64,000 bases of DNA, taken from assembly GCA_015227615.1 (NCBI GenBank), contig JAALGZ010000002.1, forward strand, positions 2,046,001 to 2,110,000, read 5' to 3'. The DNA comes from Labyrinthula sp. Ha. Lineage: Eukaryota > Sar > Bigyra > Labyrinthulida > Labyrinthulaceae. The first letter of the stretch is position 1, and every line of letters starts with the position of its first letter. The notes under the pieces are model-generated. The model did no database searches and was not told where the DNA came from. It saw nothing but the letters and a program-made list of their open reading frames with translations. The translations under genes were made by a program, and so were the position numbers. Positions 1-9,583 of the stretch are shown piece after piece.

Positions 1-2162
1 CCTACCAGTCCTCGATGATGAGTGTATTATCCCAGAAGGAAGTGACCAGAAGTTCATGAACAAGATTGAGGATACACATACAGCGAAGTCGTGTTTTGAA
101 ACGGATCCAAAGCGTAGATTTGAAAACCAGTTATCCTTCGAAATAAAACATTACGCTGGAGTAGTACTGTTTTCTGTTTTTGTTAATTCTTTAGGTGAAG
201 TATGATGCCAGCGCGTTTATGGTAAAAAATGTGGACACTGTTTTTCCAGATATGTATGATGCGATGGCAACATCAAATAAGTCTCTTCTCAAGACGATTT
301 TTGACAGCTCAGATAGAAAAATTAAAACTTTATCCCTTCAGTTTAGAGGGCAACTGAAAACGTTGATGGAGACATTGAGGCAAACCGATAGTCGATTCAT
401 CCGTTGTGTTAAACCAAATGAAGTTATGGCTTCAAATCAATTTGTTGCTTCCAACTGTGTGGAACAACTAAGGTACTCCGGGGTTTTTGAAGCTGTAGAC
501 ATTAGAAAAACGGGTTACCCTTTTAGGTACACTCACAAGCAATTTGTTTCCATTTACTCTTGTATTAACCCAGGATATAGCTATCGAACCAATGTTAGAG
601 GAGGAAACTACGCCGCCAGAGTTAAAGAAATCTGCGATGTTAACAAGCAGGATTTTAGTGGTGTGGAGATCGGTAATACGATGGCTCTGTATAAAGCAAA
701 TGAATATAAATTGCTAAAGCTTCTGCGTTCACTTGCTTTGGAAACTCTAGTTCCTATTGCTCAAAAGGCCATTAGAGGAGGGGTCGCCCGGGACTTTTCT
801 AAGCTCTTGAGGAACAACAATAGTCGTTTGCAGGAGTACATCAGACAGGCTAACGATCTTGAAGGATTGAGAGAAGCCATAGAAATTGCTGAAACCAGTG
901 TCTCTGTTGAGCAACGGAGATTGTTTTCTGCGACGCCTCCCTTGCTCCCAGTTGCAAAGATTTTACTTGGTGAACTTCAAGAATGGGCAGCTATTGAGAT
1001 TAAAATGAACACGCTGATTGATAAATGCAAGGACAGTCACAGCGCCGATAAACTCTACCCGAAATTAAAGAAGCTGGACAATGAAGTCGTAAGTAAAATG
1101 CAAGCAGAAAAGCAAAGAGAAGCTGGTTCCCCCAAAACCAAGACTGGAAGAATTACATATAAGAAACCGTCCTTGAGTAAGAGCCAGAGAAAGGCTCATA
1201 GAAGGATAAAGGAGCTTGTTTTAGATGAAGATGCGCGAAGGGCAGTTGCCTGTGTGAGTTTGAGTATGCTTAAAGATGTGGTTAATGTCTCAAGTGAAAT
1301 GGATCTAAGCTCGGACAACATTGAGCAGGCTAGTAAAATGTACCACCTGGATAGAGCTTCCTTTTTGGAGGCAGAACACGAAAGAGCTGATGCTGTTGGC
1401 GATGGTGCACGAAAGAAACACAGAGAAGTAAGGTTGCTAGAATTAAAATACAACAGCCTTGGAAACAATAACTCGGCAGAGAAAGTATTGGTATACCGTA
1501 CCCCAGAAGAATTTGCGAAGGCGAAAGGCTTGGGCGGGATGCTTTCAAAAAAAGCGACTATGGAAGGTATGTTGGTCACTTCAAAAAAGGCAATCCCAAC
1601 GTCTCTTACCAAGCCAGGCATCGAATCAGACCCTGCTCAAAAGGAGTTAATTAAGGCATTTAAGAAGGATGCTAAACTGAACTTCAAAGAGTTGCTTGTA
1701 GCAATTGGTTTCAAGGTGGACAAAAAGATGCAACCTCAGGAGGCTGCGTCTCAGGTGCTACAGAGAGGCTTATCTGGAGATGAAGATATGGTGAAAGAAA
1801 TCTATGCTCAAGCAATCAAGCAGGCAACCGGCGGAACTGCTGAGGAAAAAGCTGCAGCTATGCAGTTTGTATCTATGCTTGTTTCTGTTGTTCCTCCAAG
1901 TGATGATGAGCTGGAATTCCGGGCTTCGAGTAAGGTTACCTTCAATGACTCGGTCATGCTTTGGATAAAGTCAGTTGCTGGAGATGAGGCTATTAAATAC
2001 ATCTGCGCGCTTCACAACAACAAATTGGGTGTCAAAAAAACTCAACCTGGTAACCCGAACACAATAAAAACGCAATTCCAGTCAGTTCTTGACAACTACA
2101 AGCTTTCAGCTCAAGCTGACGATGGCCCTGATGAGAAGAACGTTGGTCTATATATCAACTGA
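1..2162 (+). CDS. Myosin heavy chain, C-terminal part of motor plus MyTH4-like tail (5' end outside window)
   Basis: Actin-based motor; the window begins inside the motor domain. The first exon (2-160) reads the conserved LDDEC and HYAG segments. A 34-nt GT-AG intron (161-194) separates HYAG from VKYDASAFMVKN. The second exon continues through RFIRCVKPNE and the converter motif QLRYSGVFEAVDIRKTGYP (exon-2 residues about 90-110). A degenerate IQ-like helix (IAQKAIRGGVARDF) follows, then about 450 residues of tail. Late in the tail, the segment containing EIYAQAIKQATGG and VVPPSDDEL matches the core of a MyTH4 domain, which binds microtubules or cargo in other myosins. No FERM domain follows; the protein ends in a lysine- and asparagine-rich stretch at the TGA. 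Myosin identity is secure. The MyTH4 call is inferred from motif resemblance, and the class cannot be assigned without the upstream motor. Confidence 0.93.
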
Positions 2163-2339
2163 TAAGTCTTTATTTGGTGAAAGATCCACTCCTTAATTAA
2201 TAATATGCAGCATAGTGCTTTTACTACTTCTAACCCGCTTTTTATTAATTCTTGTTTCTTCTACGCTAAGACATCGCTCCTTCAAGAATTTCAAGGTAAC
2301 AAAGAGTATTTTCAGCATATAGCTAAGATATACAGAGGG

Positions 2340-3275
2340 TCAGTGGTACCCATTGCCAAATACCCCTCGTAAGGCATGCAGTCTCTCATTTTGCTTCCGT
2401 TGGCTTTCTTCTATAGATTTTATTTTTTGTTTTCCAATATCACTCAACATCCTTTCCGAAGGTATTACAATTTTAGAGTCTAAATCACGAATCAGCTTTC
2501 TAAATGCAACGGAGTGGATAATACTAGCTGTGGGTAGCATTGTCTCCGTTACAAACGTTACTAAATTCTCTTCAAACTTTTTTTGCTTGCTTTTTGAGTT
2601 TCCATGGGAGCTAGTCTTAGATAACGTTTCTTTTGACTTCTCACTTAGTGCTCTTTTTCTCTTTGTACCACCTGCAGGATCTACTCTAGGTTTTGAATGT
2701 TCATTAGTAGCAGTCTCACCAGGGGCCTTCTTGTAAAACTCTGCTAAACGAGCATATACATTAGGATGCTTATTTTCCACGTGTTTATTAAAAGACGAAG
2801 TTCCAGATCTTGATGTCATTATACCATTTGCTCTTCTTTTTCCATGATAGATCTCTTTTACCAGATGCTTTGGATGTTCATTTGGCAGACACTTTATGCA
2901 TCGATAAACTTCTCCTTTCTTACCTCCAAATTCTCTCACGAAGCAGCAATATGCGAGTGCAAACTTGTTCTTCTTATAAGAAGCTAAGAGATTATTTTTT
3001 TCTAGTTTTCCTAGGTTGAACTTTCTTTTTATATAATCTACGGGTATCCTCTTTTTCATGTGATCAGTCTCTGTCTCCTTTCTTGTTCTCGGGGTTCCGT
3101 TCGGTGTAGAAATGAGATTAGAACCAGATTGTGCAATAGTAGTAGATAGTACTGTGCTAATGGAGCTTTTCCTTCTTCGTAAAAGACTTGGTTCGGTTTT
3201 TCTATTGTTCAAAATAGTTTCATTTTCTGTAAGATCGATTGTTGCAAATGTTCGTTCAAATTTAAACGGAGGCAT
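2340..3275 (-). CDS. hAT-transposase-derived protein: BED-type zinc finger plus N-terminal part of hAT transposase
   Basis: A 311-aa frame. I take the start at the ATG at 3275, because the longer open frame begins only with GTG. Residues about 125-180 contain YRCIKCLP and, about 50 residues on, FNKHVENKHP, giving the C-x2-C...H-x4-H arrangement of a BED zinc finger. A basic, serine-rich linker follows. Residues about 245-290 contain LPTASIIHSVAFRKLI and IPSERMLSD, the pattern seen in hAT transposases just before the catalytic domain. The protein stops there: the RNase-H-like catalytic core and C-terminal dimerisation region are absent and the myosin gene lies immediately beyond. It cannot be an active transposase. 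It is either a truncated relic that has kept its frame or a domesticated DNA-binding protein. It lies tail to tail with myosin and head to head with Rab GGTase beta, 186 bp away, so the two may share a promoter. Confidence 0.65.
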   Translation of the reverse strand: MPPFKFERTFATIDLTENETILNNRKTEPSLLRRRKSSISTVLSTTIAQSGSNLISTPNGTPRTRKETETDHMKKRIPVDYIKRKFNLGKLEKNNLLASYKKNKFALAYCCFVREFGGKKGEVYRCIKCLPNEHPKHLVKEIYHGKRRANGIMTSRSGTSSFNKHVENKHPNVYARLAEFYKKAPGETATNEHSKPRVDPAGGTKRKRALSEKSKETLSKTSSHGNSKSKQKKFEENLVTFVTETMLPTASIIHSVAFRKLIRDLDSKIVIPSERMLSDIGKQKIKSIEESQRKQNERLHALRGVFGNGYH

Positions 3276-3461
3276 ATTTAACAATGAAAATAAACTGTAA
3301 AACAAGATGATAAGGTATGATAAGTTTAACTTCAACAAGAATCTTGGTGTTATGTTGCTATTCCGGATAACCTCCACGAGTTCTGTTTCTTCCTTCGATA
3401 GGATTGGGTTTATATCACTCAGTAATGCAGCACTGCTTTCAATCTTAACGGTTTAACAAAA

Positions 3462-4538
3462 ATGAACAACGCAATACATAGAAAATATCTCGAGAACTAT
3501 TTCTCGTTCAATAATGAATCCAGCTCTGAACAAAAGACCTCAACAATTGAACAGCTAGTTTCTTCTCATATTCAGAACCAGGCACTATTTTGGTTAATTT
3601 CTGCCGCGAAGATTTTGGACATTCAGCTTTTTACTATCGATGACAAAGCAAAACTGGTTGAGCTGCTTCTTTCTTCCTTGGACACGGAACAAGAGAAAGT
3701 AGGGGTATTCTTATTTGGTGCCAGTCCCATGCACACAGGCTCAATTCTTCAGACACAACATGTTTTATATTGCATTTTTCTTCTTGGTGACACTCTTCCG
3801 CAAGAGCTAGCGCAAAACCTCTTCGACACCGCAGTTTCATTTCAAACCTCAAAATCAAGCTTTTCAGAAAACCCTAATATTGTTTCTCTTACAGACAGTA
3901 GATTTATATACTCAAACTTATGCACGATATATTTTCTGCTTCTCGTCCACTCGGAGTTAGTATTTGATGTCGCAAAGCTGAAACAGCTAAATAAAGCAGC
4001 AGAAAGTAAAATATGGAGTTTGCAAAATTTTGATGGAGGCTTTGGTGGTGTTCCTAACTCAGAATCCCATTCAGCTTACACCTGGACATGTGTAGCATCT
4101 CTTGCAGTTCTTCAGAGAATTAATAATTTCCTGGACCGTGAAGTAGATGTAGGATTTACTGTGGTGCAGGAAAGGACGGAAAATATCGAAAGACTAATAT
4201 TTTGGCTTATTTCTCGTCAAACTGAGTCTGGTGGGTTTAATGGACGCCAAGAAAAACAGCCTGATGTTTGTTACAGCTGGTGGGTATTGGCTACTCTTGA
4301 AATTCTGGGAAAGACAAATTACATCAGTGGGGAAAAATTGAAGAGTTTTATTATTCGATGCCAAGATCCAACCGGTGGTATAGCAGATAGAGAGGAAAAT
4401 GTCGGGGATGTTTTCCATACATTTTTTGCACTTGCAGCTCTCTCCGTGCTTGATCCTGAATCAGGTTATGGGACAGTAGATCCTGCATTGGCCCTACCTA
4501 AAGATCTTTTGTCTGCATTAAATATTGTCTCTCCTTAG
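3462..4538 (+). CDS. Rab geranylgeranyltransferase (GGTase-II) beta subunit
   Basis: A 358-aa protein of about the usual length for the family. It is the catalytic subunit that adds geranylgeranyl groups to the C-terminal cysteines of Rab GTPases bound to escort protein, in the cytosol. Prenyltransferase alpha-alpha-barrel repeats are visible: NFDGGFGG near residue 190, ESGGFNGR near 255, and DPTGGIADR near 302. The three zinc ligands are present as D268 and C270 in PDVCYSWW and H319 in DVFHTFF. The sequence [20 protein letters not shown] is the family signature and separates it from farnesyltransferase and GGTase-I beta subunits. It is a single uninterrupted exon starting at an ATG, unlike the intron-rich kinesin downstream. 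Its substrate pathway links it to the SNARE and kinesin genes in this window, but there is no operon-like relation. Confidence 0.93.
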   Translation: MNNAIHRKYLENYFSFNNESSSEQKTSTIEQLVSSHIQNQALFWLISAAKILDIQLFTIDDKAKLVELLLSSLDTEQEKVGVFLFGASPMHTGSILQTQHVLYCIFLLGDTLPQELAQNLFDTAVSFQTSKSSFSENPNIVSLTDSRFIYSNLCTIYFLLLVHSELVFDVAKLKQLNKAAESKIWSLQNFDGGFGGVPNSESHSAYTWTCVASLAVLQRINNFLDREVDVGFTVVQERTENIERLIFWLISRQTESGGFNGRQEKQPDVCYSWWVLATLEILGKTNYISGEKLKSFIIRCQDPTGGIADREENVGDVFHTFFALAALSVLDPESGYGTVDPALALPKDLLSALNIVSP

Positions 4539-4634
4539 ACATTAATTAAGGTATATAATCTCCAGAATGTTTTTCAAGTTGAGACCTTATGTTTACTCTA
4601 AATGTGTCCGTTTTCAGTAAGAGGTTAAAGGTGA

Positions 4635-6593
4635 ATGGAAAGCAATGGAATTAAGGTATTTGCAAGGGTAAGACCATGGAACGATAAAGCTGATTTCGGA
4701 AACAGAAAAACTTGCTTAAGTCACTCTTCGTATAACTGAAGTACCAAATTATGCTTTAGTCAAAAAATTGTGGACGTGGAAACAAAAGGAAGCTTCTACA
4801 CGGATAAAATTGGATCGCCAGGCTCACCTAAAGGAAGCAAGATTACTTCTCCGCGAAGTTCAAGAAGCATTATTAATTCTTTTGAAGTTGACCATGTTTT
4901 TCAAGCGTATTTCCCTCGCTTTATTTATGTGACTAGACAAGCCACACAGGAACAAGTTTATGATGTAGTAAAGGAAGATGTCTTACAAACATTTTTGTCG
5001 GGAATCAATACTACAGTCTTTGTGTATGGACAGACTGGTATTAATTATATTTATTTAATTCCTTAAGGTACTGGAAAGACGTATACAATGCAGGGTGAAA
5101 GCGATGTCTCAAATAAGATTACCAGAAATTCTGGCCTAATGCCAAGGCTTTTTACTGATTTGTTTGAAAAGTTAAAAGTACAGAATCCCGCAGCCGCGTA
5201 CAATGTAGTCATATAAGTAAATTGAAATTTAGGTCTCTGGGTGCATGGTTGAAATTTATCAAGAGAGAATTCGTGATTTATTGAGTACAACTACTCAAAA
5301 TCTTCTAGTTCGTGAAAGTGCTGCTAAAGGGATTTATATCGAAGGGTGCCTGCGAGAGGAGTTAACATCAGCAAAACAGGCTTTAAGCGTTCTTGCACGA
5401 GGAATACGATTTAGAGGACAATCTGCAACGGGAATGAATGTTGGTAGTAGTAGAAGTCATTCAATTTTCACTATCACACTGGAGAAGACTGTTGGTAAGC
5501 AACACTTCTTTAGCTACCTGAATCTAGTTGATCTTGCAGGGTCTGAGCGGATAAAAAAGTCTAAACTTACTGGAAAAGCGTTGGACGAGGCGAAGATGAT
5601 TAACAGGTCCCTAGCAGCTCTAGGGAACGTCATTAACAGTATGTCTGAAGATGGAAGCAAATCTCCTCGACATATTCCGTATAGATGTATTAGTCATTTA
5701 AGTTTTTAGATATCGAGACTCCAAGTTGACAAGAATACTTCAAGAGAGCTTAGGAGGGAACGCAAAGACTTGGCTTATACTTACTATATCTCCATCAGAG
5801 CTTCATGTTCAAGAAACTTTGAACACGCTAAGATTTGGCACACGAGCTAAAATGATCAAGAACAAGGCTGTTGTAAATAGAGTCCGTACTGTGGAGGAGC
5901 TTGAGCAATTATTGAAGGTAGCTGAAAGGGACATAGCTTCTCTGCAGAAGGGGCTTCCAGCAGTTAATAGCGTTGAAGGAGGGGATATGCCTCGGAAAAC
6001 CTCAATGTTTCGGAGAAAAGGCTCTAGCGCTGACATAAAAGAGTTAAGGGATAAAGTAAAAAAAAGCGAGTATGAGTTACAAAGTATTCCCTTTCCGTTG
6101 TTTGAGGTCTTAGGCGCCAAGCAGGAAATAACCAGGTTAAATAAACTTGTGACGAAGCTGGAGAACGAGCAACGGCGCAAAAATAGCCGGAAGAAAATAG
6201 TATTCGTTTGTTTTTCTTAATCTAGACTCCTGTTCAAGTAGACTTGGAGGATATAACAGATTCGACACCTCAGATAAAAGGGTTGCCAGCCGGTCTTGAA
6301 AAAGAATCTAAGAAAAGTTCAATCATGAGTGAAAAGGAGGAATTGAACTCGCAAGAGCTACTAAAACAAACTGGTAAATGTGTTTATTATTATTTCACGG
6401 TGTAGTAAAACTACACAGAGAACTTTTGTCTAAGTATGCTAACTTGGAGTATCAGTTTCTGCTGAGCACTGAGAACCGACTTTCCGAGATTCATATTGTA
6501 TTTTTTTCCCTGACTCATTATATGTAGTTGAAACGCAAGAACCAAAGACTCAGAAAAAAGCTTGCACAGTTAGCTAGGGTAAGATACTTATAA
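4635..6593 (+). CDS. Kinesin-1-like motor protein, nine exons with eight 26-32 nt introns
   Basis: Plus-end microtubule motor, 573 aa after splicing. Introns inferred from frame continuity are 4730-4759, 5038-5067, 5205-5232, 5679-5709, 6084-6113, 6200-6225, 6374-6405 and 6498-6527; the exon lengths sum to 574 codons. The P-loop GQTGTGKT is split by the second intron. Switch I is [10 protein letters not shown], switch [11 protein letters not shown], then [12 protein letters not shown] and [19 protein letters not shown], with the neck-linker region around [17 protein letters not shown]. This family resemblance points to kinesin-1 (conventional heavy chain). The coiled coil after the motor ([19 protein letters not shown] onward) is short, so the protein is much shorter than the 900-1000 aa animal heavy chains. 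The fifth intron is a multiple of three with no stop, so its retention would add ten residues. The start ATG gives VFARVRPW at the expected position. Exact splice points need RNA evidence. Confidence 0.92.
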
Positions 6594-6628
6594 ACAAGAC
6601 TAAACAGTTTTTAAACAATAGCAATTCC

Positions 6629-7885
6629 TTAGAATATTTTTGTTAGTTTTGCCCCAAGTAGTTTTAGTTGTTCTTCTAGTTCACTATCCTGAATTATTTG
6701 CCTTGTATGGTTGCCTAAACTCCCTTCTAATATATCCTTGTGCTGTGATTTCCTGGCTGTTCCACAACTTAGGTCAAAATTTGCAACATCAATCTTACTT
6801 ACTTGAACTTTTTCAACCAAACCGAGTAGGTTGTTCAAAGCAAATTTGGCTTTGGACATTTCTAGATGCGTCTTGAGACCATGAGCTTGAAGTTTCTTGA
6901 TTTTAAGCTTTTCCTCTTGGATTAGGTTTTGCTTTTCTTCAAAGGTTCTCCGCGTCTGGACTCGTATATCTTGGTTTGAAAACCCATGTAGCTCCTTCTT
7001 TGCGTTCGATACCTTTACTTTTAAACTATCAGTTACCATCTTTGTCTTATTAAGTTCTTGTGTAGTTTCCTCAAGCTGTTCCTTCAACATTTGATTCATC
7101 ATTTCTTGTTCTTGGTAAATTTTGGTGAAGTTGCCAATATCCTTTAAACCTGTCCTTGACATTAACTCCATCAAAGCGTCCTCATATTCTTTTAGAGTAA
7201 TGCTTCTTACATTTAGTTCCCGTTCTGCTTTGCTTTTTTGCCTCTTAACTTGATTACTCTTCTTTTCCAGTTTTTCTTCACCTTCACTATCTAAGTCCCC
7301 TTGAATCCCACTCTTTATTTTCTCAAATCTTATAGAATCCTCAAGCATCTGTTTATCTAAAGAGGCAATCTCATCAATTTCAGACTCCAGTGATTCTAAG
7401 ATTCTCCGCCAACTGTTTGACTTTTTTTCCTGCTCAATCTGCTGCTTTTCCAATTTTTCTTTGAGCATTCTTATCCTCTGTATAGTACCTTCGAGTTTTA
7501 TCTTCTCATGCTTTTGCCTCTGTTTTACCGTTTTAATCTCTGATTCTATACCATTAAGTTTATTCTGTGTTTTGTTTCTCAGCTCTTCTGCTCTATTCAA
7601 TAAAAACAACATTGACTTTTGTTTATGGGTAGTTTCTTCAAACTTTGAAATAGCTTTTGATAGCTCGATCTCATAATTTAACTTTCTCTTGGCTGTTTCA
7701 GATTGACTCATTGCCTTCTTGATTTGCCGAAGTTTGGTGTTGAAGAAAATGTATTTTTCCTTCAGGTGTTTTATTTTCGCTTCTGCAGTTAGACATGCAT
7801 ACGACAATTTGTTATACTCTTGCTTTAATGTACCAAGAAGTACTTTCTGCCTTTCTATTTGCTTTCTCTGAAGTTCACTCAACAT
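6629..7885 (-). CDS. Long coiled-coil protein, possibly related to outer-dynein-arm docking / CCDC63-CCDC114 proteins
   Basis: A 418-aa protein, almost entirely heptad-rich and charged, from an ATG at 7885. It ends 35 bp beyond the kinesin stop, so the two genes converge. The segment LMSRTGLKDIGNFTKIYQEQEMMNQ (residues about 240-265) resembles the conserved stretch of CCDC114/CCDC63-type docking proteins, where a TG-[IL]-D motif precedes a negatively charged helix. This is only pattern similarity. If correct, the organism would have or descend from an ancestor with motile cilia. The alternative is a generic coiled-coil scaffold. No membrane segment, signal peptide or catalytic motif is visible. 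Confidence 0.8.
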   Translation of the reverse strand: MLSELQRKQIERQKVLLGTLKQEYNKLSYACLTAEAKIKHLKEKYIFFNTKLRQIKKAMSQSETAKRKLNYEIELSKAISKFEETTHKQKSMLFLLNRAEELRNKTQNKLNGIESEIKTVKQRQKHEKIKLEGTIQRIRMLKEKLEKQQIEQEKKSNSWRRILESLESEIDEIASLDKQMLEDSIRFEKIKSGIQGDLDSEGEEKLEKKSNQVKRQKSKAERELNVRSITLKEYEDALMELMSRTGLKDIGNFTKIYQEQEMMNQMLKEQLEETTQELNKTKMVTDSLKVKVSNAKKELHGFSNQDIRVQTRRTFEEKQNLIQEEKLKIKKLQAHGLKTHLEMSKAKFALNNLLGLVEKVQVSKIDVANFDLSCGTARKSQHKDILEGSLGNHTRQIIQDSELEEQLKLLGAKLTKIF

Positions 7886-8516
7886 CTTTTAACGAATAGT
7901 TTTCATGAAAGTTGCTTCCTCAGACCTTTTCTCTTCTATCCGTTGGTTTACTCATCATTTAAGGAAATTTGAGCTGTTAGAATTAAAAAAGAATATTGTT
8001 CAAGAATATAAAAACCATATTCAAAATTGCAATATTTTGGTATTTATCCTCTATTTGTTGAACAACCTAAAACATACCCTTTTAGTAAATGAACTCCACT
8101 TGTGGAGTTCTTGAGACTGTAGCAGTGTATCTTAGAGTAGCTAGATTATGTAAGAAATATTGGATGGTCAACAATAACCAACAACAAAAGTTACCTCAAA
8201 TTCAATGCAGAAAATAATCTGGATGTACAGAAACAGGGAGAATTAACAAACTAGGAAGAGGTGTAAAAGTTAAGGGATATTAGATAATGTAGATTCAAAA
8301 TCAGTATTACAAAGAAACATAATTTGTTTCGTTAGCATTCATAAAATTAAGGAATATTTTCCTTTCAAGGTCTCCCCTTACAAAATATGTTACTTTTAGT
8401 GAATGTGAATTTTCTTCTTGTGTGTAAACCTCTAGGAGTGATACAATTATCCAAACGCTCTACTTTTCTTGCAACCAGAGCCCTGGACACGGACAAAGAC
8501 ATGAAAATACAGGCAT
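7886..8516. other. Intergenic, no gene recognised
   Basis: Region between the start of the coiled-coil gene and the edge of the orphan repeat block. The proximal part must contain the coiled-coil gene's promoter. I see no conserved coding signal, RNA gene or repeat; the plus-strand open frame at 7905-8114 has no protein-like pattern. Confidence 0.6.
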
Positions 8517-8583
8517 ATATAGCAAAGCAGAATCCAACTGCAGAGCTATTTAAGTAGAAAGAATAATTATTTGTTGTGTCGTT

Positions 8584-8654
8584 GCTCCAGAAGTGTCGTT
8601 CTTCTTGTGTTGTTGATTTAATTGAAATTACAAGAAAGAACTAACTTCTGGAGC
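8584..8654 (-). other. Stem-loop just downstream of the orphan gene, copy 1
   Basis: Arms GCTCCAGAAGT (8584-8594) and ACTTCTGGAGC (8644-8654) pair perfectly over 11 bp. An inner helix of GTTCTTCTTGT against ACAAGAAAGAAC adds about 11 pairs with one bulge, closing an A/T-rich loop. It lies 15 bp past the stop codon, so it is probably in the 3' UTR. It could be an mRNA-stability or 3'-end element, or the relic of a tiny MITE. Confidence 0.6.
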
Positions 8655-8668
8655 GAATGAGAAGGTTA

Positions 8669-9499
8669 TTATTTCCTGTATGAGTCGATGTAGCTGATTT
8701 CGCTGAGAGAAGTTCTGACTGCAGATTCAATAAATATCTCTTCATAGCGATTGAGTTGTTCTTGAGATAATACTGAAAGTAAATAACCCAATCGAAGATA
8801 GACATTACCAAATCGGAACTTTTCTATCATAGAAATGTTTCTGACGAAGATGTGAGGAAAGCAACTTGAAAACTCTGAAGTCACCAAATATTGCTCTTCA
8901 CTACATCCAATAGAAGTTAGTCTTCCATCCTCTCCTTCGAAATAGGAACCACTGTAATGCAATAGAAAACGTTCCTTTGCAGTTAAACCATCTTCACCTA
9001 TTTCAGTACTCTGATCCGCAACAGAAGCAATTGAGATATGCACTGCAATAAGACGATATGAACGGGGATAAAACTTTTGAAGTGAAGACACAACCCAATC
9101 ATATTCATCTTTTGTCAGGATAATAACCGTCTCATTCAATAGCAGCGTTTTCCAAAGTAAATCAAAAACCATGTTATCAAAGATGCGGAAAAGTTTGCGA
9201 AGCTTTGAGTCAAGTCTTATTTCTAATACTGATGTAGCTCTCTGAAACTTCATTAAGCGATAAAGTAGAAAGCTTGGTATTAGAAGATCATGATAGTTAA
9301 ATAGAGCAAGTGACTTCCCTTTGGGAATATCTCTTAACTTCTGATGCGTTCTATAGACTTGACCCAATTCTTCTTCCACGATTCTTTGTTTGATCACTGC
9401 TTTCACTTCAGAATCTCTGATTTGTCGGCGTTTACCCTTCAATTTGTCAAAGGTTCGGCCCTTTTGACGTCGTTTAAGTTTTGCCAACTTAGTTTTCAT
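8669..9499 (-). CDS. Uncharacterised 276-aa orphan protein, copy 1
   Basis: I do not recognise this protein. The N-terminal 33 residues are strongly basic (KLKRRQKGRTF, KLKGKRRQ), which could serve nuclear or nucleolar localisation or RNA binding. The rest is a mixed alpha/beta-looking globular region with no signal peptide or clear membrane segment; it contains a hydrophobic strand-like segment (SYRLIAVHISIASVAD), an acidic turn (GSYFEGEDGR) and the C-terminus YIDSYRK. It is a single exon from ATG to stop. Compared with the copy at 44936-45766 there are 8 amino-acid differences in 276, with no frameshift or stop, so both copies look intact. A TATA-like box and a TGACGTCA palindrome lie about 60-75 bp upstream in both. 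Function unknown. Confidence 0.8.
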   Translation of the reverse strand: MKTKLAKLKRRQKGRTFDKLKGKRRQIRDSEVKAVIKQRIVEEELGQVYRTHQKLRDIPKGKSLALFNYHDLLIPSFLLYRLMKFQRATSVLEIRLDSKLRKLFRIFDNMVFDLLWKTLLLNETVIILTKDEYDWVVSSLQKFYPRSYRLIAVHISIASVADQSTEIGEDGLTAKERFLLHYSGSYFEGEDGRLTSIGCSEEQYLVTSEFSSCFPHIFVRNISMIEKFRFGNVYLRLGYLLSVLSQEQLNRYEEIFIESAVRTSLSEISYIDSYRK

Positions 9500-9559
9500 C
9501 TTCTCTATTTTGTATGAAAACTATATATTGTCTATTCCGGTTAAAGTGTGTACTTCTAA

Positions 9560-9576
9560 TGACGTCACTATATAAG
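9560..9576 (-). promoter_or_regulatory. TATA-like box with adjacent CRE palindrome upstream of orphan gene copy 1
   Basis: On the gene strand, TTATATAG is followed directly by the perfect palindrome TGACGTCA (9560-9567), about 60 bp before the ATG. TGACGTCA is the classical CREB/ATF-type bZIP site. The same arrangement stands before copy 2. Regulation by a bZIP factor is inference. Confidence 0.5.
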
Positions 9577-9583
9577 ACGTGTA

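Larger units (their letters stand above)
8517..9583 (-). repeat. Dispersed repeat block, copy 1 (orphan gene with flanks)
   Basis: This 1.07-kb block recurs in the same gene orientation, on the opposite strand, at 44848-45922. Similarity includes about 85 bp of 5' flank, the whole gene and about 150 bp of 3' flank, and stops abruptly on both sides. The ends show no obvious terminal inverted repeats or target-site duplications. Copy 1 lies directly beside the left arm of the large inverted duplication. A third copy may lie beyond the window at the outer end of the right arm, but this cannot be seen here. Confidence 0.85.

Noticed and set aside
1196-1621. Antisense open frames within myosin and, similarly, within other genes
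   Set aside because: Shadow frames opposite well-supported coding sequence.
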